Shown here: piece after piece, positions 26,921 to 35,193 of the stretch | Position numbering within the stretch: position 1 is the first letter of the stretch | How the letters are laid out: each line of letters begins with the position of its first letter | From: Deltaproteobacteria bacterium | GTDB lineage: Bacteria > Desulfobacterota > GWC2-55-46 > JADFVP01 | Length of the DNA: 55,164 nt | NCBI GenBank assembly: GCA_029262515.1 | Contig: JAJCZH010000011.1 | Location: 1-55,164 of the forward strand | Reading direction: 5' to 3' | Program-made: the position numbers and the translations under genes | The notes under the pieces: model-generated | What the model was told of the DNA's origin: nothing | Seen by the model: only the letters and a program-made list of their open reading frames with translations | The model's database searches: none

Positions 26921-27646
26921 ATGAAGGCGTTAAGGATAGTCGATCTCAAGAAGAGCTACGACGGTAAAATTGCCATAGACGGTATAGACTTTACGATAGA
27001 GAAGGGTGAGTTCTTCGGCTTTCTAGGCCCAAACGGCGCCGGAAAGACCTCTACGATAAACTGTATAACCGGAATAGCTACTCACGATTCGGGTACGATA
27101 GAGGTCTTCGGGGTCGATGTCAAGAAAGAGTACAGGGAAGCGAGAAAGCTCATCGGGCTCGCTCCACAGGAATTCAATATCGACTTCTTCGCGCCTGTCA
27201 GAAAGACCCTCAATTATATGGGCGGCTACTTCGGCCTCAGGAAGAAAGAGCGTGAGGCGAGGGTAGAGCAGCTTCTGCACCTCATGGAGTTGGAAGAGCA
27301 TGCGGACAAGCAGTTCAGGCACCTCTCCGGAGGGCTCAAGAGGCGGGTTATGATAGCTCGCTCACTCGTTCACGACCCCGAGTTCCTGATACTCGACGAA
27401 CCGACCGCAGGGGTCGATGTCCACCTGAGGCACGAACTGTGGCGTTACTTGGAAGGGCTTAATTCCGAAGGCAAGACCATTCTCTTAACCTCCCACTATA
27501 TAGAGGAGGTCGAGAAGCTCTGCGGCCGCATAGCGATAATAAACAGGGGAAAGATAGTCGCCGAGGGAGACAAGTCCGAGTTTGTCGCGGAGGGCAAGAA
27601 TCTCGAAGAGCGCTATCTCTCTATTACGCAGGGTGAGGGATGGTAA
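26921..27646 (+). CDS. ABC-2 type exporter ATP-binding protein (YadG-like)
   Basis: A 241-residue ABC ATPase. Walker A is GPNGAGKT, the signature LSGGLKRR, Walker B FLILDEP, and the switch His is in LLTSHYIEEVE. AGVDVHLRHELW and HYIEEVEKLCGRI resemble the YadG/daunorubicin-resistance-type subgroup. It is paired with the permease that overlaps it by 7 nt, forming a two-component exporter. The substrate is unknown. A terminator hairpin lies 25 nt upstream. Confidence 0.9.
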   Translation: MKALRIVDLKKSYDGKIAIDGIDFTIEKGEFFGFLGPNGAGKTSTINCITGIATHDSGTIEVFGVDVKKEYREARKLIGLAPQEFNIDFFAPVRKTLNYMGGYFGLRKKEREARVEQLLHLMELEEHADKQFRHLSGGLKRRVMIARSLVHDPEFLILDEPTAGVDVHLRHELWRYLEGLNSEGKTILLTSHYIEEVEKLCGRIAIINRGKIVAEGDKSEFVAEGKNLEERYLSITQGEGW

Positions 27647-28404
27647 ACTGGGTAGGGCTCTATACGCTTATAAGGCGCGAGGTTGAGCGAACGGTACGCG
27701 TTGCCACGCAGACGCTCGTGACTCCGTGGATTTCGGCTCTGCTCTATATCTTTATCTTCGGCTCGGTGGTCGGGCGCAGGATAGATACCATTGCGGGCGC
27801 GACTTATATAGATTTCGTGCTGCCCGGAATACTGATGATGAACGTTATTACCGCGGCCTTTACGCACTCCTCATCTTCGCTGCACTTCCAGCGTTTCGTG
27901 CGCCATATAGAGGAGGTGCTCGTTGCGCCCTTTTCGCACGTTGAGATGATTCTCGGCTTTGTGGTCGGCGGCGTGCTGCGCGCTGTTCTGGTCGGCGGCG
28001 GCGTTTTTGTAATTGCGCTCTTTTTCAGCGCGGCAACCGTAGAGCACTTTCTGCTCTTCTTCTTCTATACTGTTTCTGTTGCGATCGTCTTTGCGCTTTT
28101 AGGCGTGCTCGCCGGGCTCTGGGCGCAGAGCTTCGAGCAACTAAGCGTAATGAACACCTTTGTCATCATGCCCTTTACGTTTTTAGGCGGCGTCTTCTAC
28201 TCTATCCATATGCTGCCGGAAAAGCTCCAGGTAATCGCCTACTTCAATCCCTTCTTCTACTTCATAGACGGCATCCGCTACTCGATGATCGGCATCAGGG
28301 AGTCGAACGCCACGATAGGTTTTATTGTAATATTCGCTATGATGATCTCGCTGTCAATTTTCGTGGAGTACCTATTTAAAAAGGGTTGGCGGCTACGCGG
28401 GTGA
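27640..28404 (+). CDS. ABC-2 type permease (YadH-like)
   Basis: A 254-residue membrane protein with six hydrophobic segments. The ABC2_membrane features include an amphipathic N-terminus, YIDFVLPGILMMNVI, and PFTFLGGVFYSIHMLP followed by YFNPFFYFIDGIRY. It ends KKGWRLRG. It forms an exporter with the ATPase that it overlaps. A remnant of a second permease C-terminus with the same last residues lies 47 nt downstream. Confidence 0.9.
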   Translation: MVNWVGLYTLIRREVERTVRVATQTLVTPWISALLYIFIFGSVVGRRIDTIAGATYIDFVLPGILMMNVITAAFTHSSSSLHFQRFVRHIEEVLVAPFSHVEMILGFVVGGVLRAVLVGGGVFVIALFFSAATVEHFLLFFFYTVSVAIVFALLGVLAGLWAQSFEQLSVMNTFVIMPFTFLGGVFYSIHMLPEKLQVIAYFNPFFYFIDGIRYSMIGIRESNATIGFIVIFAMMISLSIFVEYLFKKGWRLRG

Positions 28405-28450
28405 TATTTTGTCGGTGTAGACTCAAGTTTCTCTTTGTTAATGTGATTAC

Positions 28451-28480
28451 ATGAAAAAGGGCTGGCGCCTCCGGGGCTGA
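28451..28480 (+). pseudogene. Remnant C-terminal tail of a second ABC-2 permease
   Basis: The bases encode MKKGWRLRG and a stop, preceded by DY-like codons. They repeat the last residues of the intact permease (KKGWRLRG, stop) while differing at synonymous third positions. This indicates a diverged paralogue that has lost nearly all of its sequence, not a fresh copy. Confidence 0.6.
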
Positions 28481-28521
28481 CCCTTGAGTTGATCCATATG
28501 ATAAATACCGTCACCTCTTCA

Positions 28522-28601
28522 GTCCCCGAGCATCCACCCTGCTTCTTTTCGGCCGCGGCAGAGTAGATCCCGGGTTTGTTAGGAGAAGGTTCAAGAAGTA
28601 G
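28522..28601 (+). pseudogene. Decayed PEP-CTERM sorting signal
   Basis: It reads VPE, then after a one-base deletion STLLLF...GFVRRRFKK and a stop, closely matching the tail of the intact PEP-CTERM gene (VPEPSTLLLL...FVRRRFKK). More than 20 nt at the 3' end are identical. Only the C-terminal signal of a former surface protein remains, still followed by a perfect terminator. Confidence 0.7.
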
Positions 28602-28623
28602 TATTTGAATTGAGTATGTATTA

Positions 28624-28660
28624 AAGCCCGCCGGTCTTAAGACCGGCGGGCTTATTTTAT
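28624..28660. terminator. Perfect palindromic terminator after the PEP-CTERM remnant
   Basis: A 30-nt perfect palindrome (AAGCCCGCCGGTC and its complement) followed by ATTTTATTT. Confidence 0.9.
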
Positions 28661-29074
28661 TTCTGAAAAAAGTATATCGTGTTTATGTATGTGGAAAAAA
28701 CGGTGAGTTGATTCATTTTTTATGTCTGTTTTTACTCATTATCTAATTTAAGTGTCGAAAATTCTTACACATAGCCTGTGAACCCCTAACATAGTGAATG
28801 TTCAAGTTATTTTTCGATTATTGTCTGTTTAACGATGATAAATAACCGTTGAGGTGTTGAGTTTTTTTACACTGGTACTACTTTTATTTTCTTTATGAAA
28901 CCATGGCTGAGCAATAGTGTGGGAATATATATATATAAATTAGCATGTTATAATAGACATGAATATTGTTCAATAATTTGGCGCAATATTTGCATATTAT
29001 TTACTTGTAAAGCGATTAAAACCATCAAGATTGCTAAATTAGTTATAAAATCTATAAATATCAGGAGGCAGAAA
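28661..29074. other. AT-rich regulatory region upstream of the PEP-CTERM gene
   Basis: About 410 nt with lower GC than its neighbours. It holds a sigma-54 promoter (28979-28995) and an extended -10 (TG-T-TATAAT, 28946-28954) that could serve sigma-70. I see no gene. Confidence 0.5.
28979..28995 (+). promoter_or_regulatory. Sigma-54 (-24/-12) promoter of the PEP-CTERM gene
   Basis: TGGCGCAATATTTGCAT: GG at 28980-28981 and GC at 28992-28993 with the required 10-nt gap. It predicts a start near 29004 and a 70-nt leader. Sigma-54 control through PrsK/PrsR is known for exosortase-linked genes in other bacteria. Confidence 0.65.
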
Positions 29075-29746
29075 ATGAGACTTTTCAGTATTATAACGTC
29101 GCTTGCCATCGCAGGTGTGTTGGCACTATCCGCTGCTCCGGCGCTCGCTGTACCTGTGACATATTCGGGTTATGACGTGGGTTCTTCGTCACTCGCTGCG
29201 TCACCAAATGCGACTTCCGCTGCTGCCTCCTTTGACGCTGCGGCCGGCTCGCTCTCCCTGATCGACTTCGAGTCCGGGCTTCCTGCTGGCGTATCGATGT
29301 CGAGTTCCAACATTACCAGTGTCTCAGGTTGTTCGGCGGCCTTATGCGGTTACAATACGACTGCAGGCGGCTCCATGTTCCACCTGCAGTATGGCGGCAG
29401 CACTGCAGGAGCCGGCTCCGAGACCTTCACCTTTGCCACTGCAATCGATTCATTCGGTGCTTACTTCACCGGCTGGCAGATCGGTACGCAGACCCTTACG
29501 TATACCGATGGCTCGACAGTAACACTCAATATGCCGGGCGCTAGTTCTTCCGGTGGTACCCTCTTCTTCGGCTTTATTGATGCCGGCGCTTCTATTTCCA
29601 GCATCACCTACGAAGCGGTAAACGATGTCGTTGCCATTGATGATCTTCGCTATGGCGTCGCATCTGTCCCCGAACCATCAACCCTGCTTCTTCTCGGAAG
29701 CGGCCTTGTGGGACTCGGTTTTGTCAGGAGAAGGTTCAAGAAGTAG
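29075..29746 (+). CDS. PEP-CTERM sorting domain protein
   Basis: 223 residues from the ATG at 29075, with AGGAGG 8 nt upstream. It has a signal peptide at about 1-25, a Ser/Ala/Gly/Thr-rich extracellular domain and a C-terminal sorting signal: VPEPSTLLLL, hydrophobic helix, then RRRFKK. In the exosortase/archaeosortase system such proteins are cleaved at PEP and deployed on the surface or in exopolysaccharide. Two Cys (in SGCSAALCG) may form a disulfide. The exosortase gene is not in the window. It is preceded by a sigma-54 promoter and followed by a terminator. A degenerate PEP-CTERM tail lies just upstream. Confidence 0.92.
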   Translation: MRLFSIITSLAIAGVLALSAAPALAVPVTYSGYDVGSSSLAASPNATSAAASFDAAAGSLSLIDFESGLPAGVSMSSSNITSVSGCSAALCGYNTTAGGSMFHLQYGGSTAGAGSETFTFATAIDSFGAYFTGWQIGTQTLTYTDGSTVTLNMPGASSSGGTLFFGFIDAGASISSITYEAVNDVVAIDDLRYGVASVPEPSTLLLLGSGLVGLGFVRRRFKK

Positions 29747-29767
29747 AAGTTTTAGATAATAAATCTC

Positions 29768-29803
29768 AAAGCCCATCGGCCTCAATGGCCGATGGGCTTT
29801 AAT
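29768..29803. terminator. Intrinsic terminator after the PEP-CTERM gene
   Basis: AAAGCCCATCGGCC pairs perfectly with GGCCGATGGGCTTT, then AATTATTT. It also lies at the 3' end of the convergent ATPase gene. Confidence 0.88.
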
Positions 29804-29884
29804 TATTTCTAAAAGAAGTATGTCGCGGCTTTATCGAGCTGAAAAGTGTCGGGCGCAGGCAGGAGTTCCGTTTCGGTCCTCTTC

Positions 29885-31768
29885 TTACTGCTTCCTGCAG
29901 TACGGGCAGAACTTCCAGTCCGGCTCTCTGGTGCGCGAGCAGTTGGGGCAGCGGTCGACAACCGCGCAGCCGCAGTACGGGCAGTTGAGGAAGTCGAGCC
30001 GCACACTCTCCCCGCAGGCGCGGCAGAGATGGATATCCTCCTTCTCTTCGATATAGAGAACCCTCAGGACCTCCTCAATAGACGTAAGCCCGGCTTTGGC
30101 CTTGTCGAGCGCATCCTGGCTCATGTACCGCATTCCGCTGTTGAGAGCGGCAGTTAGTATCTCGGTTTCGGTGGAGTCCGAGCTGATTGCCTCGCGTACT
30201 GCCGGTGAGCAGGTCATGACCTCGAAGACGCCTATTCGCCCTTTGTACCCGGTCTTGGAGCAGCTCTTGCAGCCAACCCCCCTAAAGAACTCAATCTTTT
30301 CGGCCTCGTTATCTTTAAGTCCCAGTTGCTTCAGTTTGTTTGCGTCCGGCTTATAGAACTCTTTACAGTTGTCGCAGAGTTTTCTCAGAAGGCGCTGGGC
30401 TACAATGCCGTTTATAGAGGATGCTATCAGGTAGAGCGGTACCCCGATATTCTTCAGGCGCGTTACTGCGGCTACGGCGGTATTGGTATGGAGGGTGGAG
30501 AAGACGAGGTGCCCGGTGAGTGATGCCTGCATGGCTATATTGGCGGTCTCCGCGTCGCGCATCTCACCTATCATAATAACGTCGGGGTCCTGGCGCAGTA
30601 CGGACCTCAGACCGTAGGAGAAACTGAGGCCCGTCTTCTCGTTTATCGCAACCTGCTTTACTCCGCCGAGTTCGTACTCTATAGGCTCCTCAAGCGAGAT
30701 GATATTTATTACATTCGACTTTATGTGGTTTAAGACCGCATACAGGCTGAAGGTCTTGCCGCTTCCCGTGGGGCCTGTTACCAGCACTATGCCCTGCGGT
30801 TTTTCAATTACCGAACGCAGGCGCTGGTAATCTTTCGCAGAGAGGCCCAGCTGGCTGAGGTCGAGCATGTCGTTCTGAAGATCGAGCACGCGGATGACTA
30901 TCGATTCGCCGTACTGTATCGGAAGGACCGAGATCCGGAGGTCTATCTCTCTGCCTTCTATCCGTATCCGAATACGCCCGTCCTGAGGTATTCTCTTTTC
31001 TGCAATATCGAGCATTGCGAGGACTTTGATACGGGTGGTTACGGCGCCCTGTACCCATTTAGGCAGTTCCATAGTATCGTGCAGCATTCCGTCTATTCTC
31101 GAACGGATCGCTACGTTCTTGGCTCGTGGCTCTATATGGATGTCGCTTGCACGGTGCCTTACCGCATTAAATATAATGGTGTTGACTATCTGGATTATAG
31201 GAGGGGCCGAGCCTTTGCGCATGGCGGACTCGACATTCTGGGTCATGTCGAGGCTGTCTGGAACCACCTCAACGTGGCCATCGGAAATCTGTTCGAGTAT
31301 CTCGTGAACCGGCTCCGACATGTGGTAGTGCCTCTGAATCGCTTTATTTATTTCAGTACCAACGGCCACGGTCGGTTCCACGCTCCTGCCGGTCACGAAA
31401 CCGAGGTCCTGAATAGCGAGAAAGTCGAGCGGGTCGGCCATTGCCACGGTAAGCACGCCCCGCTCTATGCTTATGGGAATAGAGCGGTGCTTCACGGCGA
31501 GTTTTTCGCTTACCAGTTCAATGGCAACCGGATCTACTACCGTGGTATCGAAGTCTGTAAAAGGGATGCCGATCTGCACCGAGAGGGTGCGGGCCATGTC
31601 TGTCTCTGTGATATAACCGTCGGCAATCAGGATCTCTCCGATACGGCCCCCGTTCTTTGCCTGTACGGAAACGGCGCTGGCGAGCTGCTCTTCGGTTATG
31701 TAACCGGATTCGAGCAGGATATTGCCTATCTTCTTGGAGTTGCCATGCTTTCTTTTCTGTTCTGTCAT
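29885..31768 (-). CDS. PilB/GspE-type ATPase with C-terminal double zinc ribbon
   Basis: A 627-residue assembly ATPase. Its GspE/PilB N-terminal domains lie at about 11-150, and the catalytic core covers about 190-540 with Walker A GPTGSGKT (332-339), an Asp box, Walker B around VIMIGEMRD (397-405) and the His box STLHTN (424-429). The C4 zinc site of the family is CDNC (465-468) and CKSC (500-503). An extra C-terminal module at about 581-624 has four CxxC pairs (CRAC, CPYC, CPNC, CPYC), i.e. a double zinc ribbon not usual for PilB/GspE. It powers pilus or type II secretion assembly. It stands alone, without pilC, pilM or gspF. The nearest pilin is at 5211. Confidence 0.9.
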   Translation of the reverse strand: MTEQKRKHGNSKKIGNILLESGYITEEQLASAVSVQAKNGGRIGEILIADGYITETDMARTLSVQIGIPFTDFDTTVVDPVAIELVSEKLAVKHRSIPISIERGVLTVAMADPLDFLAIQDLGFVTGRSVEPTVAVGTEINKAIQRHYHMSEPVHEILEQISDGHVEVVPDSLDMTQNVESAMRKGSAPPIIQIVNTIIFNAVRHRASDIHIEPRAKNVAIRSRIDGMLHDTMELPKWVQGAVTTRIKVLAMLDIAEKRIPQDGRIRIRIEGREIDLRISVLPIQYGESIVIRVLDLQNDMLDLSQLGLSAKDYQRLRSVIEKPQGIVLVTGPTGSGKTFSLYAVLNHIKSNVINIISLEEPIEYELGGVKQVAINEKTGLSFSYGLRSVLRQDPDVIMIGEMRDAETANIAMQASLTGHLVFSTLHTNTAVAAVTRLKNIGVPLYLIASSINGIVAQRLLRKLCDNCKEFYKPDANKLKQLGLKDNEAEKIEFFRGVGCKSCSKTGYKGRIGVFEVMTCSPAVREAISSDSTETEILTAALNSGMRYMSQDALDKAKAGLTSIEEVLRVLYIEEKEDIHLCRACGESVRLDFLNCPYCGCAVVDRCPNCSRTREPDWKFCPYCRKQ

Positions 31769-32149
31769 ACCGGTTTTTAGCCTTTCGTAAGTATGGGCGG
31801 TGGTATGTGGTTCAGAGTATTATTTCGGCAAAATAGCTATAAGATTTACGTATTATTGCACTTTTAAGGCTATTAAAAGACCTTGGCCGACCGAGCCCTC
31901 TACTTTGCGTCGGCGCGAGGCGTAAAGAGTGGAGCGAAAAGTCGCAATAGCGGGCTCAAAGATGCAATACCGTCTATACTCTTCATAGCGCAAAAACTGA
32001 TAACATGATGACATTAAAGCAGAAAATAGTAAAGTAGGTTTTGATCTTATAAAATATTCAACTTTTTAGTCGTATTCGTCGATATAGTACTTAAGAGCAG
32101 TAGTTGCGCTGCTATAGCATAGTATATAATGTCAAGAGTTGGAGACGCC
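31769..32149. other. Divergent intergenic region with promoter for the 32150 gene
   Basis: TATAAT at 32125-32130 would start a transcript near 32137, leaving only a 13-nt leader with GGAG before the ATG at 32150. No tRNA, repeat or terminator is recognised. Confidence 0.45.
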
Positions 32150-32758
32150 ATGAGCATTACACATAATGAAGGTATGCAGGCTACCAAGGCTGTTACGGCC
32201 TTTGACCCGCAACAGCAGCAGGATAAGAAACAGGTAGAAGAGCGGCAGTACGACAAACCGGAAGAGAGCGATGTTCGTACCTCTGAAAGCAAGCCGTATG
32301 TCGTAAACCTGACGGATGAGGCCGTTAAGCGCAGTAGCGACACGACCGAGTCGTATACGGGTGAGCCTAAGGCAGACAAATCCTCGCCCTTAATGTTAAA
32401 GACCGGAACGGAGCCCGCTCCTGTGAACTCCGGCAAGCTTGAGTTCGAGTATGTCAGCAGTACCGACGATGCAGCAGAGCGGGCAGCTTCTGGCGAGTCG
32501 GCAACGGAGAGCCCAAAAGTGAGTGAAACCGGGAAAGAGCCCGAAACCGGGGAAACAGAGTCTACGACTTCTTATAGCACCGCCCCTGGAGGCGAGAGTA
32601 TGCACCCTGTATCCGGGGCAGTAAAGCAGAGCGACGAGCCGGAGGAGTTGGTACGTCCCGGCACAATAGACCAGCCTGCCGAGAAGCGGACTACCGAGAG
32701 GGTAGACAAGCAGGATCAGGCAGAAGAACTAAGAAAGTCGATTTCAGTCTATGCGTAA
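32150..32758 (+). CDS. Acidic, low-complexity protein, unknown
   Basis: About 202 residues with no membrane helix or signal peptide. The composition is rich in Glu, Ser, Thr, Lys and Pro, typical of disorder; a short motif KPYVVNLTDEAVK at about 56-68 is the only ordered-looking segment and recalls small conserved patches in some flagellar or surface-assembly accessory proteins, but this is weak. ATG 32150 is preferred over 32129 because the latter lies inside the -10 box and GGAG lies 5 nt before 32150. No neighbour suggests a role. I do not recognise the family. Confidence 0.65.
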   Translation: MSITHNEGMQATKAVTAFDPQQQQDKKQVEERQYDKPEESDVRTSESKPYVVNLTDEAVKRSSDTTESYTGEPKADKSSPLMLKTGTEPAPVNSGKLEFEYVSSTDDAAERAASGESATESPKVSETGKEPETGETESTTSYSTAPGGESMHPVSGAVKQSDEPEELVRPGTIDQPAEKRTTERVDKQDQAEELRKSISVYA

Positions 32759-32985
32759 AGTCATAAAAAAAACAAGGCGTATGCGCCAGAGGCTCCGTTA
32801 CAACCTCTATTGCGCTTTAATAGACTTAAAGTCCCTCTTCCGGTCGGACTCCGGGCGGGGTTTCGGAGGTTTAACGGCGCTGCTGGTACGGAGTTTTGGC
32901 AGGCGGGGCAGGTAGCGGGTCCGCTTACTGCCAAAGAAGCCTATCTAACCACTTCCATTCTATACGGTTTCTTCTTTTCTTCTTG

Positions 32986-33267
32986 TCAATCTTTGAAGAG
33001 TTTCTTCAGTTCGTAGAAAGGGTCTCTCTTTTCGCTGGAACCGCCCCTGTTGCCGGTCGAGTACTCAAAGTATTCGCAGTAGTTTGCGCGCTCCTTCTCA
33101 ACTACCCGCTCGGCGTTCGGCTCGGCGCAGTCGTTGTACGTGCCGGGCTCGTAAAAACGGCAGTTGAGGCAGACCTTCAGGTCCGCCCCGCATCCCCCGC
33201 ACTCATCCCCCCTGCCGGGCCGTATGTCGGTGGGAATCTTTTTTGAACATGAGAAGCAGACTGCCAT
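32986..33267 (-). CDS. Small zinc-ribbon protein of a conserved unknown family
   Basis: A 93-residue soluble protein with paired cysteines: CFSCSKK, CGGCGADLKVCLNC and, farther on, C in NDCAEPNAERV and NYCEYF. The segment CLNCRFYEPGTYNDC is conserved in uncharacterised proteins of related anaerobic lineages. It probably binds one or two zinc ions. On the minus strand a -10-like TATAAT occurs at 33333-33338. Function unknown. Confidence 0.75.
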   Translation of the reverse strand: MAVCFSCSKKIPTDIRPGRGDECGGCGADLKVCLNCRFYEPGTYNDCAEPNAERVVEKERANYCEYFEYSTGNRGGSSEKRDPFYELKKLFKD

Positions 33268-33368
33268 CTCTTCCCTCCATTTTCATTTAACGAACTGGTA
33301 GCACAGTTGGCCTTGTGCCGGTACTTTTCGGTATTATACCATAACAGGCAGGGTTGGTGACATAGGAA

Positions 33369-33402
33369 GCCCTGCCCCCGGTACTTACCGGGGGGCAGGG
33401 CC
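33369..33402. repeat. Long inverted repeat, possible terminator
   Basis: GCCCTGCCCCCGGTA pairs with its complement around a 2-4 nt loop. There is no U-run on either strand. It lies downstream of the minus-strand gene 33543-34070. Confidence 0.6.
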
Positions 33403-33542
33403 GAGGGCAAAGAGGTTGCAGGAGTGGGGAAGGGGTGTGATGTTGCAGGGAGCGGAACTTTGATAATGGATAAGTTGTAATATCTATTCTGACTCCGTTC
33501 TTTCCAGTGCGCGGCGCTTCAGGTGGTTCATACCGCCTGAAG

Positions 33543-34070
33543 CTACGAAAGCTCCATGAACCTGAAGTGCTCTGTTGGAGCGCGCGCAATGAGCTCTTCA
33601 CGTACCAGCATCCAGGTATAGACTCCTACAGGCAGAGCGAAGATAAACTGCGCCAAACCTGTAAGGCTGAATAGCAGGTCGCCGGAACCGGTTGTAGACA
33701 GGGCTGTCCCGGCAGTCGCTATTTTGAGAGCGTATGCTGCCTTTAAGAGTATCTGCGACCATAGGCCGCCGTATATACCGATGCAGAGGAACCACCAGCA
33801 AGTGCTTATCAGGATCAGCCAGTAGAGCCCGCCCCGGCGGCCGTGTAACTGATAGGCCCGCCACGGTAAAATCGTCAGAATCGATGCCGCAAGTACCGTC
33901 CATCCCGACACAACCGCATATGGGCTGGAGAAGTTGTGCAGGTGGCCGTACATCTGGTGAAATAGACTGACGCATGCAAGCAGCAGTATCGCGCATACCA
34001 TTCTTCTTGCGTAGGCCATGGTCATCGGGCTCCTGTAGGCCGGGTCGAAACGTCGCCGTTTTCTATTCAT
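33543..34070 (-). CDS. Four-helix membrane protein, unknown, downstream of tetR
   Basis: 175 residues with four hydrophobic segments (about 22-42, 54-72, 83-103 and 128-155) and an Arg-rich N-terminus. GGAGAGAAG precedes the ATG. It lies 71 nt after the TetR-family gene in the same direction, so it is a likely target controlled with that repressor. No transport or enzyme motif is visible. I do not recognise the family. Confidence 0.7.
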   Translation of the reverse strand: MNRKRRRFDPAYRSPMTMAYARRMVCAILLLACVSLFHQMYGHLHNFSSPYAVVSGWTVLAASILTILPWRAYQLHGRRGGLYWLILISTCWWFLCIGIYGGLWSQILLKAAYALKIATAGTALSTTGSGDLLFSLTGLAQFIFALPVGVYTWMLVREELIARAPTEHFRFMELS

Positions 34071-34141
34071 CTTCTCTCCTTCTATTTATGTCCACTCTTC
34101 GATCCTCATTAATTTAATTATGAATTCGGTTATCGATTTTG

Positions 34142-34741
34142 TTATTTTCGTCTTTGAACCGTTGTGCGCCTGATAAGCTCTCGGGCGTTCTTTTGTGCTT
34201 CCTCAATTCCCATCTCTTCATCCGTCAAGTACTGCAGTAGCGAGGCCATGATGTTCGAGTGGATTATTGATGCCTCATGCCTGATTTGCGTGGTCACTTC
34301 CTTTATATTCTTTCCCAAAAGTCCTGTTATTGGAATAAGTACGGCAGAGCTCTCGTTAAAGAGCAGCGCTGCTCTGGAAGGTTCCTTGAAGAGCCCTGAG
34401 AGCATCTCGCACCAGAGCGGTTTATCGTACGCCGAGTATTGCGAGAGGTAGACGTCCGAGTAGGCATTTAGGCGCGATAGCCTGCCACCCTCGACGCCTG
34501 CGGCTTTGAGCGCGGCCTCTTGCGTGTACTTCTCTGTTTCGTTCAGCAGGACCGCAACGAGTATGTGGCTCTTCGACTCGAAGTAGTTATAGAGCGTGCC
34601 GACGGCGGCCTCTGCGCGCTCGGCAACCTCCTCCATTGTCGCTGCGCGGAAACCGCGCTCGTTGAAGAGGGTTAATGCGGCTTCGACGATAGAGGCCTCT
34701 GTGCGTCTCTTTTTTTTCTCTCTCAGTCCCGGTGGTGTCAT
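34142..34741 (-). CDS. TetR family transcriptional regulator
   Basis: 199 residues. The N-terminal TetR DNA-binding domain (about 10-60) is clear: IVEAALTLFNERGFRAATMEEVAERAEAAVGTLYNYF. The C-terminal ligand domain is not assignable. It probably represses its own promoter, because two tandem palindromes lie directly upstream, and may control the downstream membrane protein. Confidence 0.92.
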   Translation of the reverse strand: MTPPGLREKKKRRTEASIVEAALTLFNERGFRAATMEEVAERAEAAVGTLYNYFESKSHILVAVLLNETEKYTQEAALKAAGVEGGRLSRLNAYSDVYLSQYSAYDKPLWCEMLSGLFKEPSRAALLFNESSAVLIPITGLLGKNIKEVTTQIRHEASIIHSNIMASLLQYLTDEEMGIEEAQKNARELIRRTTVQRRK

Positions 34742-34768
34742 GCCGCCTGGTTATCTTATTTAACATAA

Positions 34769-34796
34769 ATGAATTTATTCATATTTGAATTTATTC
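34769..34796. promoter_or_regulatory. Tandem palindromic operator, probably for TetR
   Basis: ATGAATTTATTCAT (34769-34782) and GAATTTATTC (34787-34796) are two palindromes with the same GAATTTATTC core spaced 16 nt apart, 28 nt upstream of the tetR start. This is typical of autoregulation. Confidence 0.6.
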
Positions 34797-35142
34797 TTTT
34801 TTATAGTTGATTCATTTATATATGTCAAGCCTATTTGTTATTTTAATGCCCGGTGCATGCCTGTTGTTTGAGCCTGTATGGCGCGACGTTTGATGGTATG
34901 TGGCGCAGGCGCAGGCGGCTCTTCTCTTATTCTTACACCCATCCTTATAACCAACCTCTCGACCTTCTACACTAGAACCAACTTCTCGAACTCACTGCCT
35001 GAAAGACCGGACCGGTCACTCTCTATTCTTACTGCTTTAAGTCTTACTGCTTTAAGTCTTGCTCAATTGAGATTATTTTTTTCAAGTTCTTGATGCAGGT
35101 ACTGAATGGGGGTACGGGAATCGGAGGCTAAATAAGTGATAA
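34797..35142. other. Intergenic region between tetR and the iron permease promoter
   Basis: It contains a 15-bp perfect tandem duplication (CTTACTGCTTTAAGT, 35028-35057, with a partial third copy). No gene is recognised. Confidence 0.45.
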
Positions 35143-35187
35143 TGACTTTCATTTTCACTTGACAATGAAAGTCAAATTCGTTATACT
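35143..35187 (+). promoter_or_regulatory. Fur-like operator overlapping a consensus promoter
   Basis: Two 15-bp boxes, TGACTTTCATTTTCA (35143-35157) and TGACAATGAAAGTCA (35160-35174), each have the TGA-N9-TCA layout of a 7-1-7 Fur site, and one is nearly the reverse complement of the other. Together they contain an 11-bp perfect inverted repeat. The second overlaps TTGACA (35159-35164), which is 17 nt from TATACT (35182-35187). Iron-bound Fur would block this promoter. Confidence 0.75.
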
Positions 35188-35193
35188 GGTACT

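Noticed and set aside
31079-31780. 233-codon plus-strand frame
   Set aside because: It is antisense to the PilB/GspE-like ATPase.
35028-35057. 15-bp tandem repeat as a possible CRISPR or iteron
   Set aside because: Only two full copies, no spacer and no Cas or replication gene nearby.
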